Of a stretch of DNA of 64,000 bases, positions 8,059 through 18,011 are shown piece after piece. The translations under genes and the position numbers were made by a program. Source of the DNA: Muribaculaceae bacterium Isolate-037 (Harlan) (lineage in GTDB: Bacteria; Bacteroidota; Bacteroidia; Bacteroidales; Muribaculaceae); contig RIAZ01000001.1 in NCBI GenBank assembly GCA_003762615.1, forward strand, positions 372,001 through 436,000, written 5' to 3'. Positions within the stretch are counted from its first letter, which is position 1. Every line of letters starts with the position of its first letter. Below the pieces are notes generated by a model. That model saw only the letters and a program-made list of their open reading frames with translations. It was not told the origin of the DNA and did not search any database.

Positions 8059-10925
8059 TAGAAATTGACGTTAACACCGAGATTATACGAACGGCACTGT
8101 GGCGATCCGCCTACTGCAGTCTCTCTGTAAGCACGGTTCTTGCCGATGAGAAGGAGTGAATTGCCGTTGACATAAAGCTGAAGACCCTTCACAAACTTCT
8201 GGTCGAACCATTTTGCCGGGAAATCATACGTCAGCTGCACCTGATCAAGTGAGAAGCAGTCTGTATCGTATGTCCAGAAATCGGAAGTCACGAAGTTAAG
8301 CTCACCATTGTTCTCTGAAGTAAGACGTGGATACGTGGCTGTCTTAGCTGTCTCCGGAGTCCAACGTCCGCGAACGATCGGAGTATACTTACGGTCGCCA
8401 TACACCCATGCTGCATCATTATTGATAAGACCGGTGCCGCCGGCATTGCCCGAACCTGCAACAAAGAGAGTGAACCCTTTGTATTTGACGGTGAAATTCA
8501 GACCGTAGGTCCACGGAGCACGCCATTTGCCGATCTCCACCTGATCCTTATAGTCGATGATGCCATCCTCGTTGATATCCTGATACTTGAGATCGCCGGG
8601 CTTGGTATTGTTGTTGATCACCGCGCTGCTTGCAATCTCCTCCTCGCTCTCGAAGAAACCGAGACAACGGTAGCCTCTCATAGAATTGGCATTCGCGCCC
8701 TCCTGTTTCAGCCAATCGTATTCCACGGTCTCACTGATGCGGAGGTTCTTCGTAGTGGCATACATCACGTTGGCTCCAAGGCTGAACTCTACAGGACCGA
8801 AATCCTTCTTGAACTGCAGACCGAGATCAAAACCTGTGACACGGCGCTTATTGTAGTTGATCCATGGAATGAATGAACTGTTGGGCCAATAGGTAGCCAT
8901 ATAGTTAGGATAGAGATTCGTAGCCTGGATGGGGAGTCCGTCAATATCGATATTGAAGAAGTTGCCGTTCAATTTCACCATATCATTAAGGAATCCGGCG
9001 TTCAACCCGAGATTGAACTCCTTGCGCTTAACGAAGGTGAGATTGGGATTGGCACCCTGACGCGACTGGAATGACTGGATTGTGTTATGACCGTCGTTCC
9101 AACCCCACCAGTCGCCCTCTGCGGTGTACTTGTTATCCCAGAGGTAGTAGCTGTTGTCAGCTTTCTGATTATCATTTTCTCCGGTAGTACTGAGGATGTC
9201 GATGTCCTGAAGAATCTGACCGTAGGTGGCATTGATGCGAAGGTCGCTGATCACCTCGTTATCCTTGAGGAACTCCTCATTGCTCAGACGCCAGCCGATG
9301 CTGCCGACCGGTGAGAAACCGTTGCGGTGTCCCGGTGCAAACTTTGATGAATGGTTGATCGCGCCGTTGAACTCAGCATAATATTTGCCGGCATAGTTAT
9401 AGGCTGCTCTCAGGGCAAGACTCGCATTGGTGTCGCGGTGATAGCGTCCCGTGTAGCTGCGCTTGTAGCCATGAGCCACGAGCATACCCTCCACGTTGTG
9501 AACGTCTTCAAATGTACGCTTGTAGTCAAACTGACCGGAGAACATAAGGGTCTGACGTTCTGACGATCCGCTGACATTCTGTGTGCCGGAATTGAGATCA
9601 TCGCCATATTTCACGAGATGGTCAATCACGTCCTTGCCGTTGTAGCTTGTCCAATATGCCTGATATACCGCATATTTCGGATCGATTGAGGTGGCATAGT
9701 AAGTATTGTAGTCCACTGCGCCACGTCCTGTGAAGGAAAGACCCTCTGTGATCTTGCTCATGTCGATCTTGATGCCGGCATCAAACTGGAGCTGACGGGT
9801 GGTTGCCTTTGTGTAGCCTCCGGCATAGAGTGCTGCAAACGGGTTGGTCTGCTGCTCCTGTGTGCCGCCGATCAGATATTTGCCGTCAATCAGATAGCGG
9901 GAGTTATTGGCAAGAATCCAGCTGTTCTCATCGCTCTCCTCTATTGCGTCGATAGGGATCAACGGAACGAGGGGGTTGGCACCAGGCACTGTCGGACGCA
10001 TCGTGGATGCACTCCCCCAGAAGCCGGAATGGTCATAACGGTTGTCGTAGAATGTCGCGCTCGTATTGACCCAACCGGAAACCCAATCGTTGAGGAAGAG
10101 GTCGATGTTACCACGCACGTTAAGACGTGTCGTGCCGTTATTCTTACCCTCACCCACTTTCAGAAGGTCGTCGGCATGATAGATACCGACAAGGGCATAG
10201 AACTTGGCAAACTCACCACCGCCGACAAACTCTGCCTGTCCCTCATATTTCATCGACTGCTTCTTCAGATAATCATCCGAATAGAAGTTGATGTCGGGAT
10301 AACGGAATGGATTGCGTCCGGAAGCATAGTTATAGATATCCTCGTTGGTGAAGGCAAGTTCCCTACCGTCGTTGGCACGTGCCTCGTTGTAGAGGGTCAT
10401 GTATTCAGCCGCGCTGAGATATTTCTGATAACGCTTGGGCACGCTCATGGAGATGTTGCCACGCACGTTGACCTTGAGACCATTCACGTTGCCGCGCTTG
10501 GTCGTGATAAGGATCACGCCTTTTGAAGCCTGGCTACCATAGAGCACCACTGCCTGCGCGCCCTTCAGGAACGAGATTGACTCTATCTCCTGAGGAATCA
10601 CGTTGTTGGCATCACGGGGAACACCATCGATAAGCACGAGAGCACCGCCCTGGTTCCAAAGTTCGCCGTCATAGCCGGTCACGAGTGCCTGCATATTCTC
10701 AAGGCTATAGGTGGTGTAGCTCTTCTTCTCCAGATCTGCCACATTCACCGTAGAGACTCCGCCAAGCACATCGGATTCGTCAGCCGTGCGGAACACGAGC
10801 TGCACCTTCCTTTTCAAAGAGTCGTTCTCCTGTGCTGTCTCCGCTTCAAGTGCCAGAGCATCAGGCGCCAGACAGAAGGCAGCGGCGGCTGCCACAGGAT
10901 ATATGATTTTATTTGATTTCTTCAT
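8058..10925 (-). CDS. susC: SusC/RagA family TonB-dependent transporter lacking the N-terminal regulatory domain (SusC2)
   Basis: 955 residues with signal peptide MKKSNKIIYPVAAAAAFCLA. The protein enters the plug almost at once (VSTVNVADLEKK, LVLIDGVPRD, VLYGSQASKGVILITTKRG), followed by a beta-barrel ending in YNLGVNVNF. The carboxypeptidase-D-regulatory-like domain and the VVVGYG segment before the plug, both present in SusC1, are absent, and no clear TonB box is visible. It would import xylo-oligosaccharides with SusD2. Short SusC proteins occur as the second pair in xylan loci, so this may be normal and not a truncation: the signal peptide is intact. Confidence 0.93.
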   Translation of the reverse strand: MKKSNKIIYPVAAAAAFCLAPDALALEAETAQENDSLKRKVQLVFRTADESDVLGGVSTVNVADLEKKSYTTYSLENMQALVTGYDGELWNQGGALVLIDGVPRDANNVIPQEIESISFLKGAQAVVLYGSQASKGVILITTKRGNVNGLKVNVRGNISMSVPKRYQKYLSAAEYMTLYNEARANDGRELAFTNEDIYNYASGRNPFRYPDINFYSDDYLKKQSMKYEGQAEFVGGGEFAKFYALVGIYHADDLLKVGEGKNNGTTRLNVRGNIDLFLNDWVSGWVNTSATFYDNRYDHSGFWGSASTMRPTVPGANPLVPLIPIDAIEESDENSWILANNSRYLIDGKYLIGGTQEQQTNPFAALYAGGYTKATTRQLQFDAGIKIDMSKITEGLSFTGRGAVDYNTYYATSIDPKYAVYQAYWTSYNGKDVIDHLVKYGDDLNSGTQNVSGSSERQTLMFSGQFDYKRTFEDVHNVEGMLVAHGYKRSYTGRYHRDTNASLALRAAYNYAGKYYAEFNGAINHSSKFAPGHRNGFSPVGSIGWRLSNEEFLKDNEVISDLRINATYGQILQDIDILSTTGENDNQKADNSYYLWDNKYTAEGDWWGWNDGHNTIQSFQSRQGANPNLTFVKRKEFNLGLNAGFLNDMVKLNGNFFNIDIDGLPIQATNLYPNYMATYWPNSSFIPWINYNKRRVTGFDLGLQFKKDFGPVEFSLGANVMYATTKNLRISETVEYDWLKQEGANANSMRGYRCLGFFESEEEIASSAVINNNTKPGDLKYQDINEDGIIDYKDQVEIGKWRAPWTYGLNFTVKYKGFTLFVAGSGNAGGTGLINNDAAWVYGDRKYTPIVRGRWTPETAKTATYPRLTSENNGELNFVTSDFWTYDTDCFSLDQVQLTYDFPAKWFDQKFVKGLQLYVNGNSLLLIGKNRAYRETAVGGSPQCRSYNLGVNVNF

Positions 10926-10949
10926 TATTGATTTCTTTTAAGGTTATGA

Positions 10950-12863
10950 TCACCATCCGGGATTCTGTCCGAATTCCACATACATGGAAGTGTCGTCTAT
11001 CTTCAGGGGAAGCCAATAGTGTTTCTCCGTGAAATTACGGGTCAGGATAACCTCCTCATGGAAACCGATCACCTCGTTCTCACTCGGATCCTTGATATTG
11101 ACACCCTTAGAAGAGTCTGCCTCAATACCTGTCAGGTCGCCTACACGTGTGAACTCCTGTGAAGTCTTGATGGTGTAGGGATATTTGTCGATCAGGAGCC
11201 AACGGCGCAAGTCGTTGAAGCGATGAGCCTCAAATGCAAGCTCCACGGCACGCTCACGGCGCAACTCACTCATGAATGAGTCAAGATTTCCTGTGAACTT
11301 GGCATTGACATGCTCAACTCCCGCACGGTCGCGAATCACGTTGACAGCATCAAGGGCGGAAAGAGAGCAGTTGGACGATTTGCCTGCCGGCGCACCGGTG
11401 GCGTTGCAAGCTGCCTCGGCATACATCAGATAGATATCGGCGAGACGCATGTAAGGGATAAGCATGTGGTTGTTGGCACCCCAGTTGCCGGCTCCCTGAT
11501 TGTCCCACTGGTTGAAGTCGTCGCGGACAAACTTATAGTTGAGATATCCTGTGCGGCTTCCCTCACTCGGGCTGCGGAGTGCTCCTCCGGTGTAGAGAGG
11601 CGCGTAACGCACGGGATCTGCCTGCTTGTTGCCTCCGAGTTCAAGTTTACAGCCGTCGAAACGGATGTCGTGGTAGAAACGCGGGTCACGTCCCTTCCAG
11701 GGGTGCTGCTTGTCGAAATCGGAATCGGGATCGTCAAGAGGCAGACCGTTTGCCATGCCGTAGTAGTTGACGTAGTTGGCGGTCGGCTGGTAGCATGTGC
11801 CGGCGGTGGTGATCTTCTTGCTGCCATAGTCGTTGGTCTGTCCCCAGTTCGAACGGTTCCAGTCGGGCGACGGGTTACGGTAGATAGCCTCTGTAGAGCC
11901 GGGCATCAAACCACCCTTGGCGTGGGTGAGGAACAGTTCCTTATAATCCTTGAAGTCTACAAGAGCGTACTGTGTCTGTCCCGATTCAACGAGAGAGAGC
12001 AACTCGCCGAATGCCTCGGCTGCGCGTTTACAGAAATCGGCATTGTAGCTTCTGCCATTGTCGGAAGCATAGTTCATCAGTGGACTTCCTGCCCAAAGAA
12101 GATTCTTACCGAGATAGCCGAGAGCCATTATCTTATTGATGCGAAGGTCGTTGTTACCGCGTGTCGGAGCTCCTGTGGAGGTTGTGTCCCAGTTGATCGG
12201 GAGAAGGTCGGCGGCTGCCCTCAGGTCTTCCGCTACCTTATCAGCACATTCCTGATATTTCAGTCGCGGAAGTGTGAGCTTGCCGCTGCCGAGCACCTCA
12301 TCGATATAAGGGAGACCACCGAAATACTGCATCAGCTGGAAATGGAAGAATCCACGGAAGAAGAGAAGCTGACCCTTAATCATATCCTTCTGCTCTTTGG
12401 TAGCCTCTGTCAGAAGGTCGAGGTTAGCAAGTCCGAGGTTTGCCTTGCGGATGCCATACCAGCTACCTTTCCAAAGGGTGGGATGCCACGACACGTCGGC
12501 ATATCTGCCGGTGTCAAAATTGTTGATATCCATGAAGCCGCACGCCCAGCCGTCATGCTGTGCCTGCCAGCCCCAGAAATCACCGTTGTCTACCTTCGCT
12601 CCCATCATATAGGTCTCGTTGATGCCGATAATCTCGTCATCACCCCAGTTGAAGGAGTTGTTCCAGTAGCAGGTCGTGAAGTTTGGCACGCAGAAATACA
12701 GTTCCTCCACGAATCCCTGGAAATTCTTGAAGTTCTTGAATGCCTCCTCAGCCGAAAGCTCACTCTCGGGTGCCTTGTCGAGATAGTCGGTGCATCCGGT
12801 CAGCGGCACACATGCGATACCGGCGACAAGAAGAGGAAATATATATTTTTTTAATTTTTTCAT
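10950..12863 (-). CDS. susD: SusD/RagB family outer-membrane lipoprotein (SusD1)
   Basis: 637 residues from the ATG at 12863. A longer in-frame reading exists, but only this start gives a lipoprotein signal (MKKLKKYIFPLLVAGIACVP, then LTGC, Cys24), and it lies 25 bp after the susC1 stop. SusD hallmarks: DYLDKAPESELSAEEAFKNF at the mature N-terminus, KGQLLFFRGFFHFQLMQYFG, WKGRDPRFYHDIRFDG, LADIYLMYAEAACNATG and RRERAVELAFEAHRFNDLRR near the C-terminus. It should bind xylan oligosaccharides at the surface as the lid of SusC1. In xylan loci of Bacteroides the two pairs differ in ligand size preference; which does what here cannot be read from sequence. Confidence 0.96.
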   Translation of the reverse strand: MKKLKKYIFPLLVAGIACVPLTGCTDYLDKAPESELSAEEAFKNFKNFQGFVEELYFCVPNFTTCYWNNSFNWGDDEIIGINETYMMGAKVDNGDFWGWQAQHDGWACGFMDINNFDTGRYADVSWHPTLWKGSWYGIRKANLGLANLDLLTEATKEQKDMIKGQLLFFRGFFHFQLMQYFGGLPYIDEVLGSGKLTLPRLKYQECADKVAEDLRAAADLLPINWDTTSTGAPTRGNNDLRINKIMALGYLGKNLLWAGSPLMNYASDNGRSYNADFCKRAAEAFGELLSLVESGQTQYALVDFKDYKELFLTHAKGGLMPGSTEAIYRNPSPDWNRSNWGQTNDYGSKKITTAGTCYQPTANYVNYYGMANGLPLDDPDSDFDKQHPWKGRDPRFYHDIRFDGCKLELGGNKQADPVRYAPLYTGGALRSPSEGSRTGYLNYKFVRDDFNQWDNQGAGNWGANNHMLIPYMRLADIYLMYAEAACNATGAPAGKSSNCSLSALDAVNVIRDRAGVEHVNAKFTGNLDSFMSELRRERAVELAFEAHRFNDLRRWLLIDKYPYTIKTSQEFTRVGDLTGIEADSSKGVNIKDPSENEVIGFHEEVILTRNFTEKHYWLPLKIDDTSMYVEFGQNPGW

Positions 12864-12888
12864 GCTTAATTTTTCTTGATCGTGTAGA

Positions 12889-15800
12889 TTAGATGTCAAA
12901 TCTGATACCAAGGTTGAAACGACGCACTGTAGGATAAGCACCCTGAGATGCATTGCCTGTGCCGGCGAAGTTTGACTCACGGTCATCAGGCATTCTCGAC
13001 CACTGCCAGAGGTTGTTGCCGTTGAGGAACACCTTCAGATTGCTCAGTCCGAGACGCTTGATCCAACCATCTGTCCATGTATAGGCGATCTCCATGTTCT
13101 TCAGACGCACGTAGGAACCGTCGTAGTGGTTGAAACGGTTGTCCCAACCATTATAGTAGTTAGGAGTGGAGTTCCATACCGGGAGAGGACGGTTCGGGTC
13201 GTTATCGCCGACACTCCAGAAATCAACTCCTGAATACAGTGTGTTGAGATTGCCACGGAATGAATCGAATGTCACGGTGCGCTGCACGTTGGTCACACCA
13301 TAGAACTGCACGTAGAAGCTCCATCCTTTCCAATCAAGACCGATTGTGGCGTTGTAGGTGTTTTGCGGAGTGCCGCTGTAGCCATAAGGTGTGGAGTCAG
13401 AGCTGTCAATCACGCCGTCGCCGTTGTAGTCCACCATGATGGGCTGACCGGGAAGTTTCTGATTGTCGTTGGTGTTATGCTTAGTCATTGCGATGACGTC
13501 ATCCCATGTCTGTGCATAGCCGGCATCATAGATGATGTGGTCCTGACCGATCTGGAAACCTGTGCTCTTACGATAAGCCTCTTTCAATTCCGGGTCATCA
13601 TACTCAAGAATCTTGTTCTGAGAGTGGGTCATATTCAAGTTTGCCCAGAGATGCATATCATTGGCGAAGGTATGATTGAAACGGAGTTCCAACTCAAAAC
13701 CGCTGCTCTGCACCTTACCAAGGTTGGCAGTCGGCGCACTACCACCGAAGTATGAGGGGATTGCTCGGCTTGAACCTGCAACGAGGATGTCGCGGCGACG
13801 CTCCTTGAAGAATTCAAGAGTACCGTTGAACATGCCGTGGTAAACAGTGAAGTCGATACCGAGATTCTGCTTCAACGCCTTCTCCCAATGGATATCAGGG
13901 TTGCCTATAGATGCCTCCTTATACCATGTGTAGGGTGATTTCTGACCATTGACGGTAGAGAATTGCTGCTGATTGTCTACGATAGCCCACTGGGTTGCAT
14001 ATATCCAACGTTCCCACACGTTGTCATCGCCGACCTCACCGATTGAGTAACGGATCTTGAAGTTGTCAAGCCACGGGCGGCTCCACTCCATGAATTTCTC
14101 CTCGCTGAGACGCCAGCCGACAGCTGCAGAGTTGAAGAAATCGAAACGGTGCTTACGGTCGAATTTCTCTGAACCGTTGTATGCGCCGTTATATTCGAAG
14201 AAATAGCGGTCAGCATAATTATAGGTGGCACGGAATGCCCAGTCCTCACGATAGTGGGGGAACTCCGAACCTGTGGCACGTTCATTACGGTTGAATACGC
14301 CCATAGCGGTCACGTCATGCTCACCGAACTCGCGTCCCCAGAAGAGCTGTGCCTGATAGAAGAGATTTCGCTGGGTCTCCCAGTCGCGAACCGCGCCTGA
14401 TTTGGAGCTCCATTTCATATCCTCGTTGAAGTCAAGACCGTTTGTGCCGGTGGTCTGTGCCCATGTCACTTCGCCGGTCTCCGGATCAATCCATTTGGTC
14501 TGTGCAGTATACCAGTTCTCGTTGATGCCTCGCTCTGCCTCCACCATCACGTTGTCCCATGAAATGGTCGCGCTTGCGCGAAGACCCGGGGTGATGAATG
14601 CAAGATCCTGGTCAAGTGTAAAGTCGGTATTGATGCGGGTAGTTGTAACGTACTCGATACCACCTGTCGCGATACCCTGCAAGCCGTTGGGTGCTCCCTG
14701 TGAGTTGGAGGGATAATAACCCCACGTGCCGTCGGAATAGATAGGAAGATATGCATCCGGTGGAGCACTATAGGCGGATTGCCAGAGCTGGGTAGTTGCC
14801 CAATCGCTGTCGCCCTTACCCCACGGTCCCTTTCTTTCTCCGTGTGATCCGGAAAGGTTGACCTTGAACGTGGTTGAGCGGGTGATCTGGAAGTCAAGGT
14901 TCGAACGGATATTGATTCGGTTGAAGCCGAAGCCGCCGTTATAGCCACGACCTACGTCTACTGTCTTGTAAAGGTCGCCCTCATGAAGGAAGTCGATGGC
15001 TGCATAATACTTAACGAATTTTGTACCACCACGAACGTTGATGTTGGGGTTGTACGCCATTGCCGTTTTCTTAAACATCTCGCTCTGCCAGTCAACGTTG
15101 GGATAACGCTCTGCCTCCTCAAGATTAGCGGGGTTGGCATACTTGTTGATGATTGACTGCGGCGTCATCTTCTCCCAAGAATCCGGGCTGAGACCAAGCT
15201 CACGCTCAATGATCTTATTTCTCATATAGAGAGCTTCAGGCGAACCTGCCACGCCGGGAAGTTTTGAAACCACCTTCATTGCGGCATTCACAGAGACGCC
15301 GATTTGTGCACGACCCTCCTGACCACGTTTCGTGGTGATAAGGATTACGCCGTTCGCACCCTTCACACCGTAGACCGCTGTAGCTGATGCGTCTTTGAGC
15401 ACCGACACTGTCTCAACGGAGCTGATGTCGACCGAAGTCATCGGACGCTCAACACCATCCACGAGGACAAGCGGATCAGAACCGTTCCATGAGGTCTGTC
15501 CGCGGATCACAATCTTTGGATCCTCCGCGCCCGGCATACCGGTAGACGACATTGTGGTGACGCCCGGCAGATTACCGGTCAACGCTGCACCGACGCTCGA
15601 CACACCGCCGGCACGGGCAAGGGTGGCTCCCGAAGTCTGGGCGATTGCACCGACAACAGAGGCTTTCTTCTGCTGTCCGTAGCCTACCACCACAAGCTCT
15701 TCAAGTGCCTCATCGCTACTCTTCATAACGATATTGACCACTTCTCTTGAATTGACCTTCTCCGAAGTCTGGTTCATGCCGACATACGTGAATGTCAACA

Positions 15801-16023
15801 CGTCTTTCTTCGGGTTAGGCACCTCAATCTTGTACACACCGTCAATGTCTGTGACGGTTCCTCCGGCTACACCTTCCACCCTAACGGTAACGCCGATCAG
15901 GGGTTCCCCCGTGTCGTCGGTCACCGTGCCGGTCACTGTGAAGGCAAGTGCGGATGCAGAACACAATCCGACCATTGCCAGGACCAGTGTCAGGGTCCGG
16001 AGCAGATCTTTGATCTTTTTCAT
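12889..16023 (-). CDS. susC: SusC/RagA family TonB-dependent transporter (SusC1)
   Basis: 1,044 residues, full-length architecture. A signal peptide (MKKIKDLLRTLTLVLAMVGL) is followed by a carboxypeptidase-D-regulatory-like domain (residues 28-100; TGTVTDDTGEPLIGVTVRVE), a TonB-box-like EELVVVGYG (108-116), the plug (120-232; LVLVDGVERP, AVYGVKGANGVILITTKRG) and the barrel ending in RRFNLGIRFDI. It forms the outer-membrane pore for SusD1-delivered oligosaccharides, energised by TonB. It is the first of five tightly spaced genes (susC1-susD1-susC2-susD2-DUF1735). The 101 bp between it and the GH43 gene contain no clear TAnnTTTG box, so it may be read from the GH43 promoter. Confidence 0.96.
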   Translation of the reverse strand: MKKIKDLLRTLTLVLAMVGLCSASALAFTVTGTVTDDTGEPLIGVTVRVEGVAGGTVTDIDGVYKIEVPNPKKDVLTFTYVGMNQTSEKVNSREVVNIVMKSSDEALEELVVVGYGQQKKASVVGAIAQTSGATLARAGGVSSVGAALTGNLPGVTTMSSTGMPGAEDPKIVIRGQTSWNGSDPLVLVDGVERPMTSVDISSVETVSVLKDASATAVYGVKGANGVILITTKRGQEGRAQIGVSVNAAMKVVSKLPGVAGSPEALYMRNKIIERELGLSPDSWEKMTPQSIINKYANPANLEEAERYPNVDWQSEMFKKTAMAYNPNINVRGGTKFVKYYAAIDFLHEGDLYKTVDVGRGYNGGFGFNRINIRSNLDFQITRSTTFKVNLSGSHGERKGPWGKGDSDWATTQLWQSAYSAPPDAYLPIYSDGTWGYYPSNSQGAPNGLQGIATGGIEYVTTTRINTDFTLDQDLAFITPGLRASATISWDNVMVEAERGINENWYTAQTKWIDPETGEVTWAQTTGTNGLDFNEDMKWSSKSGAVRDWETQRNLFYQAQLFWGREFGEHDVTAMGVFNRNERATGSEFPHYREDWAFRATYNYADRYFFEYNGAYNGSEKFDRKHRFDFFNSAAVGWRLSEEKFMEWSRPWLDNFKIRYSIGEVGDDNVWERWIYATQWAIVDNQQQFSTVNGQKSPYTWYKEASIGNPDIHWEKALKQNLGIDFTVYHGMFNGTLEFFKERRRDILVAGSSRAIPSYFGGSAPTANLGKVQSSGFELELRFNHTFANDMHLWANLNMTHSQNKILEYDDPELKEAYRKSTGFQIGQDHIIYDAGYAQTWDDVIAMTKHNTNDNQKLPGQPIMVDYNGDGVIDSSDSTPYGYSGTPQNTYNATIGLDWKGWSFYVQFYGVTNVQRTVTFDSFRGNLNTLYSGVDFWSVGDNDPNRPLPVWNSTPNYYNGWDNRFNHYDGSYVRLKNMEIAYTWTDGWIKRLGLSNLKVFLNGNNLWQWSRMPDDRESNFAGTGNASQGAYPTVRRFNLGIRFDI

Positions 16024-16124
16024 GCTGTAGGTAAATTAAATTATTATTTAAGGTCTATGACTCGCAATATAGTATAGATATAGGCATAGTTTTAAGACCA
16101 TATTGCCCCTATCCTTTCCAATCC

Positions 16125-17840
16125 TCAATCCACGTCAGAAGCATACATCCCGACAACGGTGCCCGTGAAGCCACCGGCATCTGCCGTGGAAGTGTAGCCG
16201 GCGTCTACTTTGTCAGCAAGGAGGTTCCAGGTGGCGCCACCATCGGTGGAATAATGGAACGCATAGTTTGCTCCATCCCCCTCCACCTTAAGATTCACAG
16301 TAGGCAATTCCGCATCAATGGCAGTCTCTGCTATAGTGGATACTCCGGTGTCGGAAATCTTCCTGACCTCAAGTTTATGACCATCATCCTTCTTTGTTCT
16401 CGCGAGGAGATACTGATGAGTCTCATCTTTCAGGATAAGGAGTCCGGCACACTGGCTATCCTTCTCCGGAACGAAAGTCATCTTCGTGTCTGCCGTAAAC
16501 TTGTGGTGGTTCAGACGGCGGCATACGTAAGGAAGAACTGCCTTCTCGCTTGATTTGACATCACCGCATTTTATGGTCAGGTAACCCGGATTGCTCTTCA
16601 ATGAGTAATAATCCTCTGCCGGACCGCGGAGTGTCATCCATTCGTGGTTAAGAACAGAATCTTCAAACTCATCATGACGTTCGTAATTACCGAATGTCAC
16701 CTTCTCTCCTCTCTTTGCTCCAGGTTTGTTGACCACCAGCGGAACCTCCTTACCATTCTCCAGGAAGACAGGCCAGCCATCCTCTGTCCATTCCACCGGG
16801 AGAAGGAATGTCTCGCGTCCGAGATTCTCCTTGCCGTTCTCGGTGGGGCGGCAAGCAAGGAACACTCCCCACCAGTCACCATCTTTAGTCTGGATAAGGT
16901 CAGCGTGACCAGCGCAAGTGACCGGGTTCTTGCGTCCCTTGTCAAGAGTGCGCTGAGTGAGGATAGGGTTACCGCTGTATGCCACGTATGGACCAAACGG
17001 TGTCTTACCTCTATATATCACCTCACTGTGCCAATCGCCTGTGCCACCCTCGGCAGTCATGAGATAATATTCTCCGTTCACCTTATATATATGGGGTCCC
17101 TCACACCAGATCGGTTTCTCCTCCGGACGACAACCCTTATTGACTACAATCTTACGTTCACCGACGCATTTGTCAGTGGCAGGATCAAACTCCACCACTC
17201 TCACAGTGCGGTGTCCGGGATATTCCGCTTTTCCATCGGGAGCATCATCATTATTGACGATATATCCCTTGCCATCCTCGTCGAAGAAGAATGCCGGATC
17301 TATGCCCTGCACTTCGGGAAGCATGATCGGATCGCTCCATTCGCCAAACGGATCCTGCGTCTTGACGAAGAAATTGCCATCACCTACGTTCGTCGTTATC
17401 ATATAATATGTCTTGTTCGACGGATTGTAGGAGATAGCCGGAGCAAAGATGCCGCCGCTCACATGCTGCTTCTCCATATTGCGGAGCTGCGACGGACGGC
17501 TAAGTATATGACCCACCTGCTCCCAGTTGACAAGATCCCTGCTATGGAACAGGGGCACCCCCGGATAGTAGGTGAACGAGGACGTTGCCAGGAAATAGTC
17601 ACCCTCCCCGTTGGTGCATATCGATGGGTCGGAATACCAGCCGGCAAGTACAGGATTATAGAAAGAGCTCTCATCCGGCAACGGGGTAGCTTTGTAAATA
17701 TCATCATCCCCCTTATAAGAGAAGGAATCAAAAATCGCTACCGAGCTTTGTGGCTCAATCCCACCTGTTGACGATGTGCAGCTACCGAACGTCGGGAGCA
17801 GCAAAGCAGTCATGGCTATTAGAGTCAGTTTCTGTTTCAT
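16125..17840 (-). CDS. GH43 beta-xylosidase/alpha-L-arabinofuranosidase-type lipoprotein with C-terminal beta-sandwich
   Basis: 571 residues. The lipoprotein signal ends in GSC (Cys21). The GH43 propeller spans about residues 58-360, with the three expected acidic residues: Asp71 (WYSDPS), Asp181 (GIDPAFF) and Glu247 (WCEGPHI). VPLFHSRDLVNWEQVGHIL and GHADLIQTKDGDWWGVFLACRP are family strings. Residues about 380-571 form a DUF1349-like C-terminal sandwich (FEDSVLNHEWMTLRGPAEDY; FHYSTDGGATWNLL) as in xylosidase-type GH43 enzymes. It should trim xylo-oligosaccharides or arabinose branches. It heads the susCD operon, with its own -7 box at 17,864 and a tandem operator-like repeat at 17,914. Confidence 0.93.
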   Translation of the reverse strand: MKQKLTLIAMTALLLPTFGSCTSSTGGIEPQSSVAIFDSFSYKGDDDIYKATPLPDESSFYNPVLAGWYSDPSICTNGEGDYFLATSSFTYYPGVPLFHSRDLVNWEQVGHILSRPSQLRNMEKQHVSGGIFAPAISYNPSNKTYYMITTNVGDGNFFVKTQDPFGEWSDPIMLPEVQGIDPAFFFDEDGKGYIVNNDDAPDGKAEYPGHRTVRVVEFDPATDKCVGERKIVVNKGCRPEEKPIWCEGPHIYKVNGEYYLMTAEGGTGDWHSEVIYRGKTPFGPYVAYSGNPILTQRTLDKGRKNPVTCAGHADLIQTKDGDWWGVFLACRPTENGKENLGRETFLLPVEWTEDGWPVFLENGKEVPLVVNKPGAKRGEKVTFGNYERHDEFEDSVLNHEWMTLRGPAEDYYSLKSNPGYLTIKCGDVKSSEKAVLPYVCRRLNHHKFTADTKMTFVPEKDSQCAGLLILKDETHQYLLARTKKDDGHKLEVRKISDTGVSTIAETAIDAELPTVNLKVEGDGANYAFHYSTDGGATWNLLADKVDAGYTSTADAGGFTGTVVGMYASDVD

Positions 17841-17863
17841 GTGATTAGTTTTAAATTCGATTG

Positions 17864-17871
17864 CAAAATTA
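17864..17871 (-). promoter_or_regulatory. promoter -7 box for the GH43-susCD operon
   Basis: Minus-strand TAATTTTG, a full match to the Bacteroidota -7 consensus TAnnTTTG, 24 bp upstream of the GH43 ATG. The -33 element is not clear, which is common for activator-dependent promoters. Confidence 0.6.
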
Positions 17872-17913
17872 CCACATCCGCACGATTAACACTTTTTCAC
17901 ATCTATTTATTTC

Positions 17914-17949
17914 TTTACAATTCGTAACATGCACTTTCAAATTTGTATC
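17914..17949. promoter_or_regulatory. tandem operator candidate (HTCS site) upstream of GH43
   Basis: TTTACAATTCGTAAC (17,914-17,928) and TTTCAAATTTGTATC (17,935-17,949) are similar 15-mers spaced by exactly 21 bp, two helical turns. Each is a near-palindrome (TTAC-AATT-GTAA type). The same arrangement occurs before the HTCS gene. HTCS proteins bind DNA through a C-terminal AraC domain, which favours tandem sites; binding itself is inferred. Confidence 0.55.
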
Positions 17950-18011
17950 AAATGCTTTATTATTTGTATAATTTCATAATTTCTCAATTTACCTCACAGT
18001 TTAAATAAATA

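Noticed and set aside
11310-12854. 514-codon open frame on the plus strand
   Set aside because: Entirely antisense to susD1, which has clear family motifs; the predicted protein has no recognisable domain. GC-rich third positions explain the long antisense frame.
16644-17771. 375-codon plus-strand frame
   Set aside because: Antisense to the GH43 gene with intact catalytic residues; shadow only.
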